64,000 nt of DNA from an uncultured Sphingomonadaceae bacterium (GTDB taxonomy: Bacteria; Pseudomonadota; Alphaproteobacteria; Sphingomonadales; Sphingomonadaceae), in assembly GCA_947494305.1 (NCBI GenBank), contig CANLUL010000001.1:124001-188000 (forward strand), read 5' to 3'. A model generated the notes under the pieces. It worked only from the letters and a program-made list of their open reading frames with translations. It did no database searches and was not told the DNA's origin. Both the position numbers and the translations under genes were made by a program. Of the stretch, positions 9,103 to 17,690 are shown in pieces (within the stretch, counting starts at the first letter, position 1; every line of letters starts with the position of its first letter).

Positions 9103-11385
9103 TTATTCGAGATCAATTTTTTGTATTTCGGCCCATTTAGATAGTTCTCCCCGGATATCTCGATTAGGGTTAAGCAAGCTTTTCTCCATGAACTTTTTGG
9201 CTTCTCCCAAATCTGTTGACCGAACCATGGCCTTAATCGATCCGACCGATGCCGGTGTGATGGATAGCTTTTCAATGCCAAGGCTGAGTAAGGCCAATGC
9301 ATCCAGCGGTCGACCGCCCATTTCACCGCATACTGAAAACTCGATACCGAGTTCATCTGCCTTTTCGGATACTCTTTTTAGGAACCTCAAAATTGCAGGA
9401 CTCAGCCAATCAAAACGTTCGGCCAATTTGGGGTTACTGCGATCGGCGGCGAACAAAAACTGGGTTAAGTCGTTGGTTCCGATGGAGATAAAATCTAACC
9501 GGCCGGCCAACATGTCTAGACACTCGGCCAAAGCGGGTACCTCCAGCATGGCGCCAAAACGCACAGCAATGGGTAGCTGTTTGCCTTTGGATTTTTGATA
9601 CTCAATTTGTTTGTCAAAAATCGCCTTGGCCTCATCAAATTCCCACGGTTCGGCGATTAAGGGGAACATGACATTCAGTTTCTTCCCGGCCGCGGCTTCG
9701 ACCAGCGCCCTTGCCTGGACCTTCATTAGACCATCGCGCTCCAACCCCACTCGGGTGGCACGCCACCCCATGGCGGGGTTTTCTTCCTTAACTTCGCTTG
9801 CTTTGAAATAGGGTAGCGGTTTGTCACCACCGATATCCACAGTACGAAATATAATGGGCTTGTCACCGGCATGCTCCAAAACATCCCTGTAAAAACGTTG
9901 CTGCGCATCCCTTGTCGGCATCGTGGCGGCAACAAGAAATTGAAATTCCGTTCTGAACAATCCAACGCCATCCGCTCCGGTCAAATTCAACAAGCTGACA
10001 TCATCACGAAGCCCCGCATTGATGTTGATCGTTATTCTTTGGCCATCTTTTGTATACGGCTCTTTGTCTCGCAATTCGGCATAAACGGCGCGTTTTTTTG
10101 CGCTCAATTCGAACTGGGTATCAAATGCCTGTTGCGTAGGCGCTGTTGGGCGGACAAAAACTGCTTTTTCATCGACATTGAGTAGCAACAAATCATCATC
10201 CCGCACGATCTGCCGGATATTCTTAACCTGACCGAGCATCGGAATACCCATCGCGCGCGCAATAATCGTTACATGGGCGGTCAGCGAACCTTCTTCTAGC
10301 ACAACACCCTTTAACCTGCGTCTGTCATATTCGAGCAATTCTGCCGGGCCCAGATTGCGGGCGATCAAAATTGTGTCTTTCTTGATCCCCATGCTCGCCG
10401 CTGTACCCATCTGCCCAGACACAATTCTCAGTAGCCGATTGGCCAAATCTTCAAGATCATGCATGCGCTCAGCCAAGAGCGGATCATCAATCTGCCGCAT
10501 CCGCATCCGTGTATGTTGCTGAACGCGTTCAATCGCCGCCTCGGCGGTCAATCCGCTGTCGATCGATTCATTGATTCGGCGACTCCAACCTTCATCATAG
10601 GCAAACATTTTATATGTTTGCAGGACTTCTTCATGCTCACCGCCGGCGCCAAATTCGGCGAGGCTCGCCATCTGATCAATCTGTTCCCGCATTTTGTCAA
10701 AAGCGGAATAAACCCTGTGTCGTTCCGCTTCGACATCCTCGGCAACTGTGTGCTCGATTTTGACACGAGGTTGATGGAAAACTGCATGGCCGCGGGCTTT
10801 GCCCTTGACGAGTTGCAATCCGTTCAGGCGATTTGCGCTGTCATCTCGTACAATTGGCTCGTCGAGAGAATGCTCATCTATAAGTCCCGCATTGGCAATT
10901 AACTCCGCCAACACCATCGCAGCAGTTTCAAATGCCTCAATTTCCTCATTCGAATATTTTCGTGGATCGATATGCTGTGCACAAAGGACCCCAACAGCTT
11001 GTCGATTTCGGATTATGGGAACCCCAGCAAAGCTATGGAATTTTTCTTCCCCCGTTTCTGGGCGATATTGAAAATCAGGATGACTGGCAGCCTCGTCTAG
11101 GTTCAAAGTCTCGGCATTTTTGGCAATATACCCGGTCAATCCTTCTCCGAAAGCCAATTTGGTAACATGCACTGCTTCTTGGTTCAGGCCCAACGTTGCA
11201 AACAGCTCGAGCACCCCTTCACGCAGAAGATAGATGGAACAGACTTCGCTGCTAACGGCCTCGCCAATGGTTTCGACAACTTTGTTTAATTTGGCCTGCG
11301 CATTCGAAGGAGACGCCATAATAGCGCGTAATCCGGACAATATGTCGCGTGCCGTCGCGGGGCTAGAGACCTGATTTGTTGCCAT
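9103..11385 (-). CDS. ptsP: Phosphoenolpyruvate-protein phosphotransferase PtsP (EI-Ntr)
   Basis: First enzyme of the nitrogen-type phosphotransferase system; it takes phosphate from PEP and passes it to NPr. The 760 residues show an N-terminal GAF domain (about 20-165), the EI N-terminal domain, the active-site histidine H371 in the context G-S-L-T-A-H-V-T-I-I-A-R, and the PEP-binding barrel with F-I-S-I-G-T-N-D-L-T-Q and S-V-C-G-E-M-G near the C-terminus. The GAF domain separates it from the sugar-PTS enzyme PtsI, and it may sense nitrogen or redox metabolites. The partner genes for NPr and EIIA-Ntr are outside the window. It appears to be monocistronic. Confidence 0.96.
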   Translation of the reverse strand: MATNQVSSPATARDILSGLRAIMASPSNAQAKLNKVVETIGEAVSSEVCSIYLLREGVLELFATLGLNQEAVHVTKLAFGEGLTGYIAKNAETLNLDEAASHPDFQYRPETGEEKFHSFAGVPIIRNRQAVGVLCAQHIDPRKYSNEEIEAFETAAMVLAELIANAGLIDEHSLDEPIVRDDSANRLNGLQLVKGKARGHAVFHQPRVKIEHTVAEDVEAERHRVYSAFDKMREQIDQMASLAEFGAGGEHEEVLQTYKMFAYDEGWSRRINESIDSGLTAEAAIERVQQHTRMRMRQIDDPLLAERMHDLEDLANRLLRIVSGQMGTAASMGIKKDTILIARNLGPAELLEYDRRRLKGVVLEEGSLTAHVTIIARAMGIPMLGQVKNIRQIVRDDDLLLLNVDEKAVFVRPTAPTQQAFDTQFELSAKKRAVYAELRDKEPYTKDGQRITININAGLRDDVSLLNLTGADGVGLFRTEFQFLVAATMPTRDAQQRFYRDVLEHAGDKPIIFRTVDIGGDKPLPYFKASEVKEENPAMGWRATRVGLERDGLMKVQARALVEAAAGKKLNVMFPLIAEPWEFDEAKAIFDKQIEYQKSKGKQLPIAVRFGAMLEVPALAECLDMLAGRLDFISIGTNDLTQFLFAADRSNPKLAERFDWLSPAILRFLKRVSEKADELGIEFSVCGEMGGRPLDALALLSLGIEKLSITPASVGSIKAMVRSTDLGEAKKFMEKSLLNPNRDIRGELSKWAEIQKIDLE

Positions 11386-11488
11386 TTAGACCGTCTAGCA
11401 GAAAGCACTCATGCGCGCGATATGCAATTCCGGCTGGTTACAGAAAATCTGCTAAAATTTTTGTTTTGGGTGGGTATCCAACCTCGCC

Positions 11489-11647
11489 CTAAGCTTCGGT
11501 GAGCAGTTCTTCCTTCAATCGCAATTTCTGTTTCTTGAGTTCGTGGAGCTTAATCGTGTCGGGATACGGCCGTGCCTCTTCATCGTTGATTTTTTGATCG
11601 AGGGCTTCGTGTTTGTTGCGTAATGCTGCGACATGATTTTGATCCAT
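11489..11647 (-). CDS. Small DUF465 (YdcH-like) protein
   Basis: A 52-residue highly charged helical protein beginning MDQNHVAALRNKHEALDQKI and ending in LKKQKLRLKEELLTEA. The pattern H-x-A-L-D-x-x-I followed by L-K-K-x-K-L-x-L-K-E is typical of DUF465, a widespread short coiled-coil family of unknown function. CTCCT at 11654-11658 (AGGAG on the coding strand) gives a well-placed ribosome site before the ATG. It is divergent from another DUF465 gene at 11827. Confidence 0.82.
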   Translation of the reverse strand: MDQNHVAALRNKHEALDQKINDEEARPYPDTIKLHELKKQKLRLKEELLTEA

Positions 11648-11826
11648 TATCTACTCCTAGAATTTTATCAGAAAAATGTGATGAACTAAGTTAAACTGCT
11701 CCTTTCGCAATGCGCCTATCGAGGCGGTTTGGTTCGAAGCTAATATGTCTTGGTTTCGACATAGACCACGAATAAGGTTAAGATTACAAATTTGAGGCAC
11801 TGTGGCAAGGGGTGAATAGAGCCGAT

Positions 11827-12030
11827 ATGGTGATGAGCGATGAAGAGTTACGCGAACGGCTTGAGTTGCTGAAAATCGAGCACCGAGATTTGGATGATGC
11901 GATCAGTGCGTTGATAGCATCTGGAAACACCGATCAACTTCGTAACGCGCGTTTGAAAAAGAGAAAGCTGCAACTGCGCGATCGCATCATCCTGATAGAA
12001 AACGCGTTGATGCCGGATATCATCGCTTAA
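11827..12030 (+). CDS. Small DUF465 (YdcH-like) protein, second copy
   Basis: Coiled-coil protein of 67 residues, with MSDEELRERLELL near the start, then H-R-D-L-D-D-A-I and L-K-K-R-K-L-Q-L-R-D. It shares the H-x-x-L-D and L-K-K-x-K-L spacing with the divergent DUF465 gene at 11489, so the two are paralogues. The start is uncertain: GTG at 11812, ATG at 11827 and ATG at 11833 are all in frame; family members usually begin near the last two. AAGGGG at 11807-11812 is the only ribosome-site candidate and is rather far from the ATGs. The rcdA-like gene follows 127 bases later. Confidence 0.8.
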   Translation: MVMSDEELRERLELLKIEHRDLDDAISALIASGNTDQLRNARLKKRKLQLRDRIILIENALMPDIIA

Positions 12031-12157
12031 TATATCGTCTTGCCCGTTCAGGTTAACCAGCGACAACGTATCACATTGAAACAGCACCAAAGTTAACCCT
12101 TTTTGGTGTCAAAAAATCGCTGTTCAATAGAGGAGATTATTTGCTAGGCATCATCGG

Positions 12158-12613
12158 ATGGCTGAAGTCGAGTCCCTTCTCACTCCAAAATTGATAGATG
12201 CGCTCTATACAGAAGCGATGATTCTCGCTGATGAAGCCCGTTCCTATTTTGAATCGGGACGATTTGACGAGGAGTCCCATGCCGATTCCAATCTATCTGT
12301 AGCGTTTTCCTGCGAATCCCTGAAAGTAACAACGCGGTTGATGCACTGTATTGCCTGGCTGCTTAATCAAAAGGCACTGCACGGCGACGATTTATCAGAT
12401 GGTGAAGCCTGGAACCGGGATCGCGAATTGGGCTACGCAGCAGCGAGTGATGTCCCAATGGTTGCGTTATTTCCAGAGGATGCGCAACGCGTCATCAACG
12501 CCAGCGAAGATTTGTTCCAACGTTTACAACGTATGTCCGCGCGGATGGAACAGCAGACGGACGAACATCCCGTGGTTCACGACATGTTTGCCCGTCTACA
12601 AAATAGTTTTTAA
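12158..12613 (+). CDS. rcdA: DUF1465 protein, RcdA-like protease adaptor
   Basis: The 151 residues match the DUF1465 family: F-Y-type helical bundle start (L-x-Y-T-E-A-M-x-L-A-D-E-A-R-x-Y-F), an E-S-L-K-V-T-T-R-L-M-H segment and a W-L-L-N-Q-K-A helix. In Caulobacter this family is RcdA, an adaptor that helps ClpXP to degrade the cell-cycle regulator CtrA. In sphingomonads its role is less studied, so the symbol is by family only. It follows a DUF465 gene, a pairing that I recall as common in this order, and ends six bases from the convergent reductase gene. Confidence 0.78.
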   Translation: MAEVESLLTPKLIDALYTEAMILADEARSYFESGRFDEESHADSNLSVAFSCESLKVTTRLMHCIAWLLNQKALHGDDLSDGEAWNRDRELGYAAASDVPMVALFPEDAQRVINASEDLFQRLQRMSARMEQQTDEHPVVHDMFARLQNSF

Positions 12614-12619
12614 TCGGTT

Positions 12620-13741
12620 TTAAGCAGTCGCCTTTTCCTGCTCATTCATGGCCGGATAATCGATATAACCTTCTGGACCCTGACTATACCATGTTGGGGT
12701 AAAGTCCCACGCACTCTTATCTTCGGCCACACCGTTCAGCTCCGCACCGCTGGCCAGTCGCGCAGGCAGGTCGGGATTGGTGATGAATGGGCGGCCAAAG
12801 CTGATCGCGTCGCAATGGCCCGCGGCCAAAGCCTCTTTTGCCCGGTCGATATCATAGTCACTGTTGAGTACCAATGGTGTCTTGATCAGCGGGCGAATGT
12901 CCGGGCTGACGGGAGGCACTTCTGTAGAACCATAAGTTCCGAAGTTGGGTGGTTCCCGTAACTCGAGAAAGGCAATACCAATATCGTCGAGCAATTTTGC
13001 CGCAGCGGTAAATGTTTCGACCGGCGTCGCGTCATCAGCACCCTGAGAATCGCCATTGGGAGATAGGCGCACAGCGACATAGTCGTTGCCCCAAACATCG
13101 ACCAGACGCTGCGTCACTTCCCCGAGCAAGCGAATGCGGTTTTCAATCGATCCGCCATATTCGTCTTCGCGAACATTGGTGCCGGAGCGGATGAACTGGT
13201 CGATCAGATAGCCGTTGGCGCTGTGTAATTGTACGCCATCAAAGCCTGCTTTTTTGGCATTCTCGGCAGCATTGGTATAGTCATCCAACAGGCTTGGAAT
13301 TTCGCTGACTGCCAGTGGCCGTGGAACTTCATATTCTTTCTTGCCCTGATAGGTGCGGATCTGTCCGGGAGCCTGAATATTAGATGCCGATACGGGCTGA
13401 TCGCCGTTCATGAAATCGGAGTGGACAAGGCGCCCCATATGCCAGAGCTGGCACATGATTTTCCCGCCCGCTTCGTGGACTTGCTCGACAATTGGTTTCC
13501 ATGCTTCGGTTTGTTCGTCGTTCCAGATGCCCGGAGCAAAGGGAGTTCCCAAACCTTGTTGGCTAATCCCGGTCGCTTCAGAGATGATCAGGCCGGCACT
13601 GGCGCGCTGCGAATAATATTCACCCATTATTGGAGTTGGCACATGCGGCATTGTAGAGCGGCAACGTGTCAGGGGGGCCATGAACATCCGGTTCGGTGCA
13701 TCAATCGCACCGACTTTGATAGAATCGAACAATGTTGTCAT
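12620..13741 (-). CDS. Alkene reductase, old yellow enzyme family
   Basis: FMN-dependent NAD(P)H oxidoreductase of 373 residues that reduces activated C=C bonds of enones, maleimides or nitro esters (NemA/OYE-like). The TIM-barrel start F-D-S-I-K-V-G and the substrate-binding pair H173 and N176 in Q-L-H-S-A-N-G-Y-L-I-D-Q-F, followed by D-E-Y-G-G-S-I-E-N-R, are diagnostic. The open frame extends 50 codons further, but AGGAAA just before the ATG at 13741 and the family N-terminus fix the start. It is divergent from coq9, with about 130 bases between them. The true substrate cannot be told from the sequence. Confidence 0.93.
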   Translation of the reverse strand: MTTLFDSIKVGAIDAPNRMFMAPLTRCRSTMPHVPTPIMGEYYSQRASAGLIISEATGISQQGLGTPFAPGIWNDEQTEAWKPIVEQVHEAGGKIMCQLWHMGRLVHSDFMNGDQPVSASNIQAPGQIRTYQGKKEYEVPRPLAVSEIPSLLDDYTNAAENAKKAGFDGVQLHSANGYLIDQFIRSGTNVREDEYGGSIENRIRLLGEVTQRLVDVWGNDYVAVRLSPNGDSQGADDATPVETFTAAAKLLDDIGIAFLELREPPNFGTYGSTEVPPVSPDIRPLIKTPLVLNSDYDIDRAKEALAAGHCDAISFGRPFITNPDLPARLASGAELNGVAEDKSAWDFTPTWYSQGPEGYIDYPAMNEQEKATA

Positions 13742-13871
13742 GAATATTTTTCCTAATCCGTTTTGGCTGCAAGTTAATTGAACAGTTAATATGCCAATGC
13801 CTGCAATGCAATGGTTTGAACCGAAGCATTTTCTGTCTATATTGAAAGCATAACCATCAAGGACTTCAATC

Positions 13872-14537
13872 ATGGTATCACCGCTTCCCAAAGACCCAAC
13901 GCTTGACGAGGTGCGGGCGTTTCTTGCTCCGAATATTGCTGCCCAGGCAGCGTTTGATGGATGGAACGAAAAGGCGGTTCTGGCTGCGGCAGAATTGGCT
14001 GGCGTCGATGCCGATCTTGCACGGCTCTCTTTTAACGATGGCCCGGTCGATATGATTGACGCATGGTTTCAGTCGATTGACATGAGAATGGCAGAGATGC
14101 TGCCTCAGGACAAATTGGACAGGATGAAAATTCGGGAACGGATTGCAGCGCTAGTGGAAGCGCGGCTAGAAATACTGGAACCAGATCGTGAAGGTTTGCG
14201 CCGTGCACAGGCGATTTTGGCGGCACCACCCCATTTACGCAAAGCGGCAAAACTCGGATGGCGGGTGGCAGACCGCATGTGGAGGCTAGCTGGTGACACA
14301 GCTACTGATTATAATCACTACACAAAACGAACCTTATTGTCGGCGGTATATGGCAGCACACTTAGTGTATTTCTGGATGATGAAAGCGATGATTTTCAAA
14401 ACACCCGTGCCTTCCTCGCGCGGCGGATTGAGAATGTGATGCAGTTTGAAAAGGTGAAAGCCAAACTCACCAACCCAGGGGGTGAACGTTTTAGTATGGC
14501 TCGCTTCGTAGGGCGGTTACGCTATCGCGGGACTTAG
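13872..14537 (+). CDS. COQ9 family ubiquinone biosynthesis protein
   Basis: The 221 residues match COQ9, a TetR-like-fold lipid-binding protein that in eukaryotes helps the hydroxylase COQ7 in ubiquinone synthesis. Seen directly: an N-terminal helical part with G-W-x-x-K-A-V-L-A-A-A, W-R-x-A-D-x-M-W, and the C-terminal signature D-T-A-T-D-Y-N-H-Y-T-K-R-T-L-L. Bacterial COQ9 homologues are largely confined to alphaproteobacteria, which supports the taxonomic call. A UbiH-type hydroxylase lies elsewhere in the window at 24921. feoA follows with a 71-base gap. Confidence 0.92.
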   Translation: MVSPLPKDPTLDEVRAFLAPNIAAQAAFDGWNEKAVLAAAELAGVDADLARLSFNDGPVDMIDAWFQSIDMRMAEMLPQDKLDRMKIRERIAALVEARLEILEPDREGLRRAQAILAAPPHLRKAAKLGWRVADRMWRLAGDTATDYNHYTKRTLLSAVYGSTLSVFLDDESDDFQNTRAFLARRIENVMQFEKVKAKLTNPGGERFSMARFVGRLRYRGT

Positions 14538-14586
14538 CGATCCATATTAATAAAGGACTCGCAACGCGCGATCATTGTTGATAACC

Positions 14587-14616
14587 ACTCGCAACTAGGA
14601 AATTCGAATTGCGAGT
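14587..14616 (+). promoter_or_regulatory. Hairpin over the feoA ribosome site and start codon
   Basis: ACTCGCAA at 14587-14594 is the exact complement of TTGCGAGT at 14609-14616. The 14-base loop between them holds the only ribosome-site candidate, AGGA at 14597-14600, and the right arm contains the TTG start codon itself. A second copy of ACTCGCAA lies at 14557-14564, exactly 30 bases earlier, and could pair with the same right arm. These features suggest translational or repressor-based control of iron uptake, but no experiment or known motif supports that here. Confidence 0.45.
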
Positions 14617-14875
14617 AACGAACATCTCCCAAACTCTCGATCAATGGCCACTGAAACAGACTGCAATCGTTACAGCCATTAATTGGTCGAACATGTCTGA
14701 TGCGGAAGGCGCGCGCCTTCGAGCTTTGGGATTGGAAGAAGGTGTCTCGGTTGAGCGGCTGCACAAGGGAATTTTTGGTTTGAATGACCCCATGGCTCTG
14801 AAAGTCGGGCGCATGAAAATTGCGGTACGCAGAGCGCATGCTTTAGCAATTACTGTTGAAGCAGTTTCGGAATAG
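14609..14875 (+). CDS. feoA: Ferrous iron transport protein A
   Basis: Small SH3-like cytosolic partner of FeoB. The core T-L-D-Q-W-P-L-K-Q-T-A-I-V ... R-L-R-A-L-G-L-E-E-G-V-S-V-E and the C-terminal A-L-K-V-G-R-M-K-I-A-V-R-R strand are standard FeoA features, and 88 residues is the usual length. The start is the TTG at 14609: AGGA lies eight bases upstream and the next in-frame ATG would delete the first strand. feoB begins three bases after the stop, so the two are co-translated. The ribosome site and start codon lie in an inverted repeat (separate entry). Confidence 0.92.
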   Translation: MRVTNISQTLDQWPLKQTAIVTAINWSNMSDAEGARLRALGLEEGVSVERLHKGIFGLNDPMALKVGRMKIAVRRAHALAITVEAVSE

Positions 14876-14878
14876 CAA

Positions 14879-16732
14879 ATGATAAATATGGCTCCTTTGA
14901 TCGCCTTGGCGGGTAATCCTAATGCCGGAAAAAGTGCGCTATTTAATGCCTTAACCGGCGCACGCCAGAAAATTGCCAATTATCCCGGCGTAACGGTGGA
15001 ACGAAAATCTGGTCATTTTTCGCTGCCGGATGGCCGGCCGGCAGAACTGATCGACTTGCCCGGTAGCTATAGTCTGGATCCGGTTAGTCCGGATGAAGAA
15101 GTTACACGCAATGTAATTACCGGGCAGTTTGACGCAGAACGAAGTCCCGATGCCATAGTCATTGTTCTCGATGCGGCCAATCTAGATAATCATCTGCGCT
15201 TCGCGCTAGAGGTCATTGCATTGGGGCGGCCTGTAGTGGTTGCTCTGAACATGATGGACCTGGCAGAGAGAGATGGCTTGACGCTGGATCCGGCGAAGCT
15301 GGAAGAGGCGCTTGGCGTTCCGGTCATTCCCACCGTCGCTGTGCGGCGAAAGGGATTGGAAGAGCTTAAAACAGCTGTGGATGCTGCACTTTTCGATACT
15401 GTCATAGTTGATGACGTGATCATTCCCAAAGAACGGGACAATGGATTGCGTCAACAGGCGAAGAAAATCGCATCACAAACCATCGTTTCGGAAACTGCTG
15501 GGCGCCGCTGGTCGGAAATGGCCGATGCGATATTCCTGCACCCAATTGCCGGACCAATTATTTTGCTCGGTATATTGTTCGTCATGTTTCAGGCGGTGTT
15601 TGCCTGGTCCGAGACACCGATCGGCTGGATCGAAGGCGCAGCAGAATGGATGGCGGGCGCGGTTGAAGCCAATATGGCGGAGAGTTTTCTGCGTGATTTC
15701 ATCATTGAGGGAGCGATCGCCGGGGTTGGCTCCGTGGTCGTTTTCTTGCCACAAATTTTGATATTATTCCTATTCATCCTATTGCTCGAAGCCAGCGGCT
15801 ACATGACCAGAGCAGCCTATATTATGGATCGGTTGATGGCGGGTGTTGGATTGTCAGGACGCAGTTTCATTCCGCTGCTATCATCCTTTGCCTGCGCCAT
15901 TCCCGGGATCATGGCGACACGCAGTATAAGTGATGCCAACGACCGGCTTACTACGATCCTCATTGCGCCCTTGATGACTTGTGCTGCTCGCTTGCCGGTC
16001 TATGCGATTATCATTGGTGCCTTTATTCCCAATCGAGATGTCGGAGGCGGTGTCGGCCTGCAGGGACTGGTGCTATTCGGGCTTTATATATTTGGCATTG
16101 TCGGTGCGATGCTCGCCGCTTTGCTTTTGCGGAGCACTGTTACCGCGGGTCCCAATGCCGGTTTCTTGATGGAAATGCCCAAATATCAGATGCCTCAGCT
16201 TAAGGATGTCCTGATTGGTCTATGGCAGCGTGCGTGGATATTCTTGAAGCGCGCCGGCACTATCATCTTTGGCGTGACCGTCGTTTTGTGGGTGCTGCTA
16301 ACCTATCCGCAGGCACCGGATGGAGAAAGCCAGGTTAAATATAGCGCTGCGGGCCGGATCGCATCAGTAATCGAACCAGTGCTCAAACCAGTTGGCTTTA
16401 ATAGCGAAATTTCTTTGGCTCTTATTCCAGCCATGGCGGCGCGGGAAGTCGCGGTCGCGGCGCTGGCGACGACATATGCCATTGATGCACCCGACGAAGA
16501 AACAGAGGCGAAATCGCTTACCGAACGTCTGCAAAGCAAGTGGTCGCTACCAACTGCACTTGCCTTTCTCGCGTGGTTTGTTTTTGCCCCGCAATGTATC
16601 TCAACGATAGCTGTTACAAAGCGCGAAACCAATGGATGGAAATGGCCGATGTTCATGCTCGGCTATCTTTTTGCATTGGCATATATCGCAGCTGGAATAA
16701 CATATTGGGGTGCTATCGCGCTCGGTCTTTAA
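14879..16732 (+). CDS. feoB: Ferrous iron transporter FeoB
   Basis: Inner-membrane Fe(II) transporter of 617 residues with an N-terminal GTPase domain: G1 G12-N-P-N-A-G-K-S19, G2 near G-V-T-V-E-R-K-S-G, G3 D-L-P-G and G4 N-M-M-D. About eight transmembrane helices follow from residue 215 to the end, with the inverted Gate motifs containing cysteines (S-F-A-C-A-I-P-G and the later F-A-P-Q-C-I-S-T). It is shorter than E. coli FeoB (773) because the cytosolic linker is small, as usual in this group. No feoC follows. It is translated with feoA. Confidence 0.96.
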   Translation: MINMAPLIALAGNPNAGKSALFNALTGARQKIANYPGVTVERKSGHFSLPDGRPAELIDLPGSYSLDPVSPDEEVTRNVITGQFDAERSPDAIVIVLDAANLDNHLRFALEVIALGRPVVVALNMMDLAERDGLTLDPAKLEEALGVPVIPTVAVRRKGLEELKTAVDAALFDTVIVDDVIIPKERDNGLRQQAKKIASQTIVSETAGRRWSEMADAIFLHPIAGPIILLGILFVMFQAVFAWSETPIGWIEGAAEWMAGAVEANMAESFLRDFIIEGAIAGVGSVVVFLPQILILFLFILLLEASGYMTRAAYIMDRLMAGVGLSGRSFIPLLSSFACAIPGIMATRSISDANDRLTTILIAPLMTCAARLPVYAIIIGAFIPNRDVGGGVGLQGLVLFGLYIFGIVGAMLAALLLRSTVTAGPNAGFLMEMPKYQMPQLKDVLIGLWQRAWIFLKRAGTIIFGVTVVLWVLLTYPQAPDGESQVKYSAAGRIASVIEPVLKPVGFNSEISLALIPAMAAREVAVAALATTYAIDAPDEETEAKSLTERLQSKWSLPTALAFLAWFVFAPQCISTIAVTKRETNGWKWPMFMLGYLFALAYIAAGITYWGAIALGL

Positions 16733-16805
16733 AGTCCGCTTTGACTGCTAAGATGCTCCGTCTATAGAGTTCCCAAGAATCGAAAAATCACGTGAGGAAT
16801 TTGAA

Positions 16806-17333
16806 ATGGCTGGCGGCATCAACAAGGTTATTATCGTAGGAAATCTGGGCAAAGACCCCGAAGTTCGTACATTCAACAATGGCGGCAAAGTCTGTAATTT
16901 CAGTGTCGCAACGTCTGAAAGCTGGAAAGATCGCCAGACCGGTGAGCGCAAGGAAAAGACGGAGTGGCACAATATTTCAATCTACAATGAAGGCCTTGCC
17001 GGTGTCGCTGAAAAATATCTGCGTAAGGGCAGCAAAGTCTATCTCGAAGGCAAGCTGCAAACCCGCAAGTGGCAGGATCAGTCTGGCAATGACCGCTATT
17101 CTACTGATATCGTGCTGCAGGGCTTTGACGCCAAAATGGAGATGCTCGACAGTCGCCAAGGCGGAGGCGGTCAAGGCGGCGGAAATGACGGCTGGGGCGG
17201 AGGAAGTTCCGGTGGTGGTCAGGGTGGCGGCGGCTCCAATGATGGTTGGGGCAACACCGGCGGTGGCGGTTCTGGCGGAGGCCAGGGCGGCGGTGCCTTT
17301 GATGCTGATCTAGATGATGACGTTCCGTTTTAG
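16806..17333 (+). CDS. ssb: Single-stranded DNA-binding protein
   Basis: SSB of 175 residues. The OB-fold (about 1-110) begins [20 protein letters not shown] and contains E-W-H-N-I-S-I-Y and [15 protein letters not shown] long Gly/Asn/Trp linker with repeated G-G-G-Q-G-G-G and N-D-G-W units leads to the acidic tail D-D-D-V-P-F that recruits repair and replication partners. GAGGAAT lies before the ATG. A weak hairpin without a T run (CGGTGC with GCACCG, 17347-17363) follows the stop. Confidence 0.97.
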   Translation: MAGGINKVIIVGNLGKDPEVRTFNNGGKVCNFSVATSESWKDRQTGERKEKTEWHNISIYNEGLAGVAEKYLRKGSKVYLEGKLQTRKWQDQSGNDRYSTDIVLQGFDAKMEMLDSRQGGGGQGGGNDGWGGGSSGGGQGGGGSNDGWGNTGGGGSGGGQGGGAFDADLDDDVPF

Positions 17334-17383
17334 GATAGACTAGCTTCGGTGCAAGTAGCACCGCTTCGATCTGAAAACGGTAT

Positions 17384-17596
17384 CTAAAGTTTTGTGTCCA
17401 GTTTGGACGATTGAGGATAAACCATTTCTACAACGGTAGAGCATGTGTTTAGTTCTTCATCGGCCAGATTCTGAATAGCTTCGTGAGCCTCCAGTATCTT
17501 GATGGCGGCCAACGAAGCATCCAGCATGTCGGCGTCGCGCAGGCAATTCTGCAAATCACTGGCGAGCTTCAACAATTTTTCGGACCGGCGTTCCAA
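17384..17596 (-). CDS. Small helical protein, unknown function
   Basis: A 70-residue cytosolic protein with no family that I recognise. It is mostly helical by composition (K-L-L-K-L-A-S-D-L-Q-N-C-L and A-I-K-I-L-E-A-H-E-A-I) and has two cysteines. The start is TTG, with a good GAGGAG ribosome site about eight bases upstream, which is the main reason to believe the gene. It converges on ssb and lies about 90 bases downstream of the AraC-type regulator, also on the minus strand. Confidence 0.6.
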   Translation of the reverse strand: MERRSEKLLKLASDLQNCLRDADMLDASLAAIKILEAHEAIQNLADEELNTCSTVVEMVYPQSSKLDTKL

Positions 17597-17690
17597 CGTG
17601 GTCTCCTCTCAAAACAACGCCTCCCTATCGATCTGTTGGCAATACCGTCTCCTCAAAACTGACAAAAATGTGTTCAGTTATGAGAAGTGC

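Noticed and set aside
13742-13891. 50-codon upstream extension of the alkene reductase
   Set aside because: It has no homology in the family, runs into the coq9 start on the other strand, and a good ribosome site lies before the inner ATG.
17347-17363. CGGTGC/GCACCG hairpin as an ssb terminator
   Set aside because: No T run follows and the stem is short, so I do not list it as a terminator.
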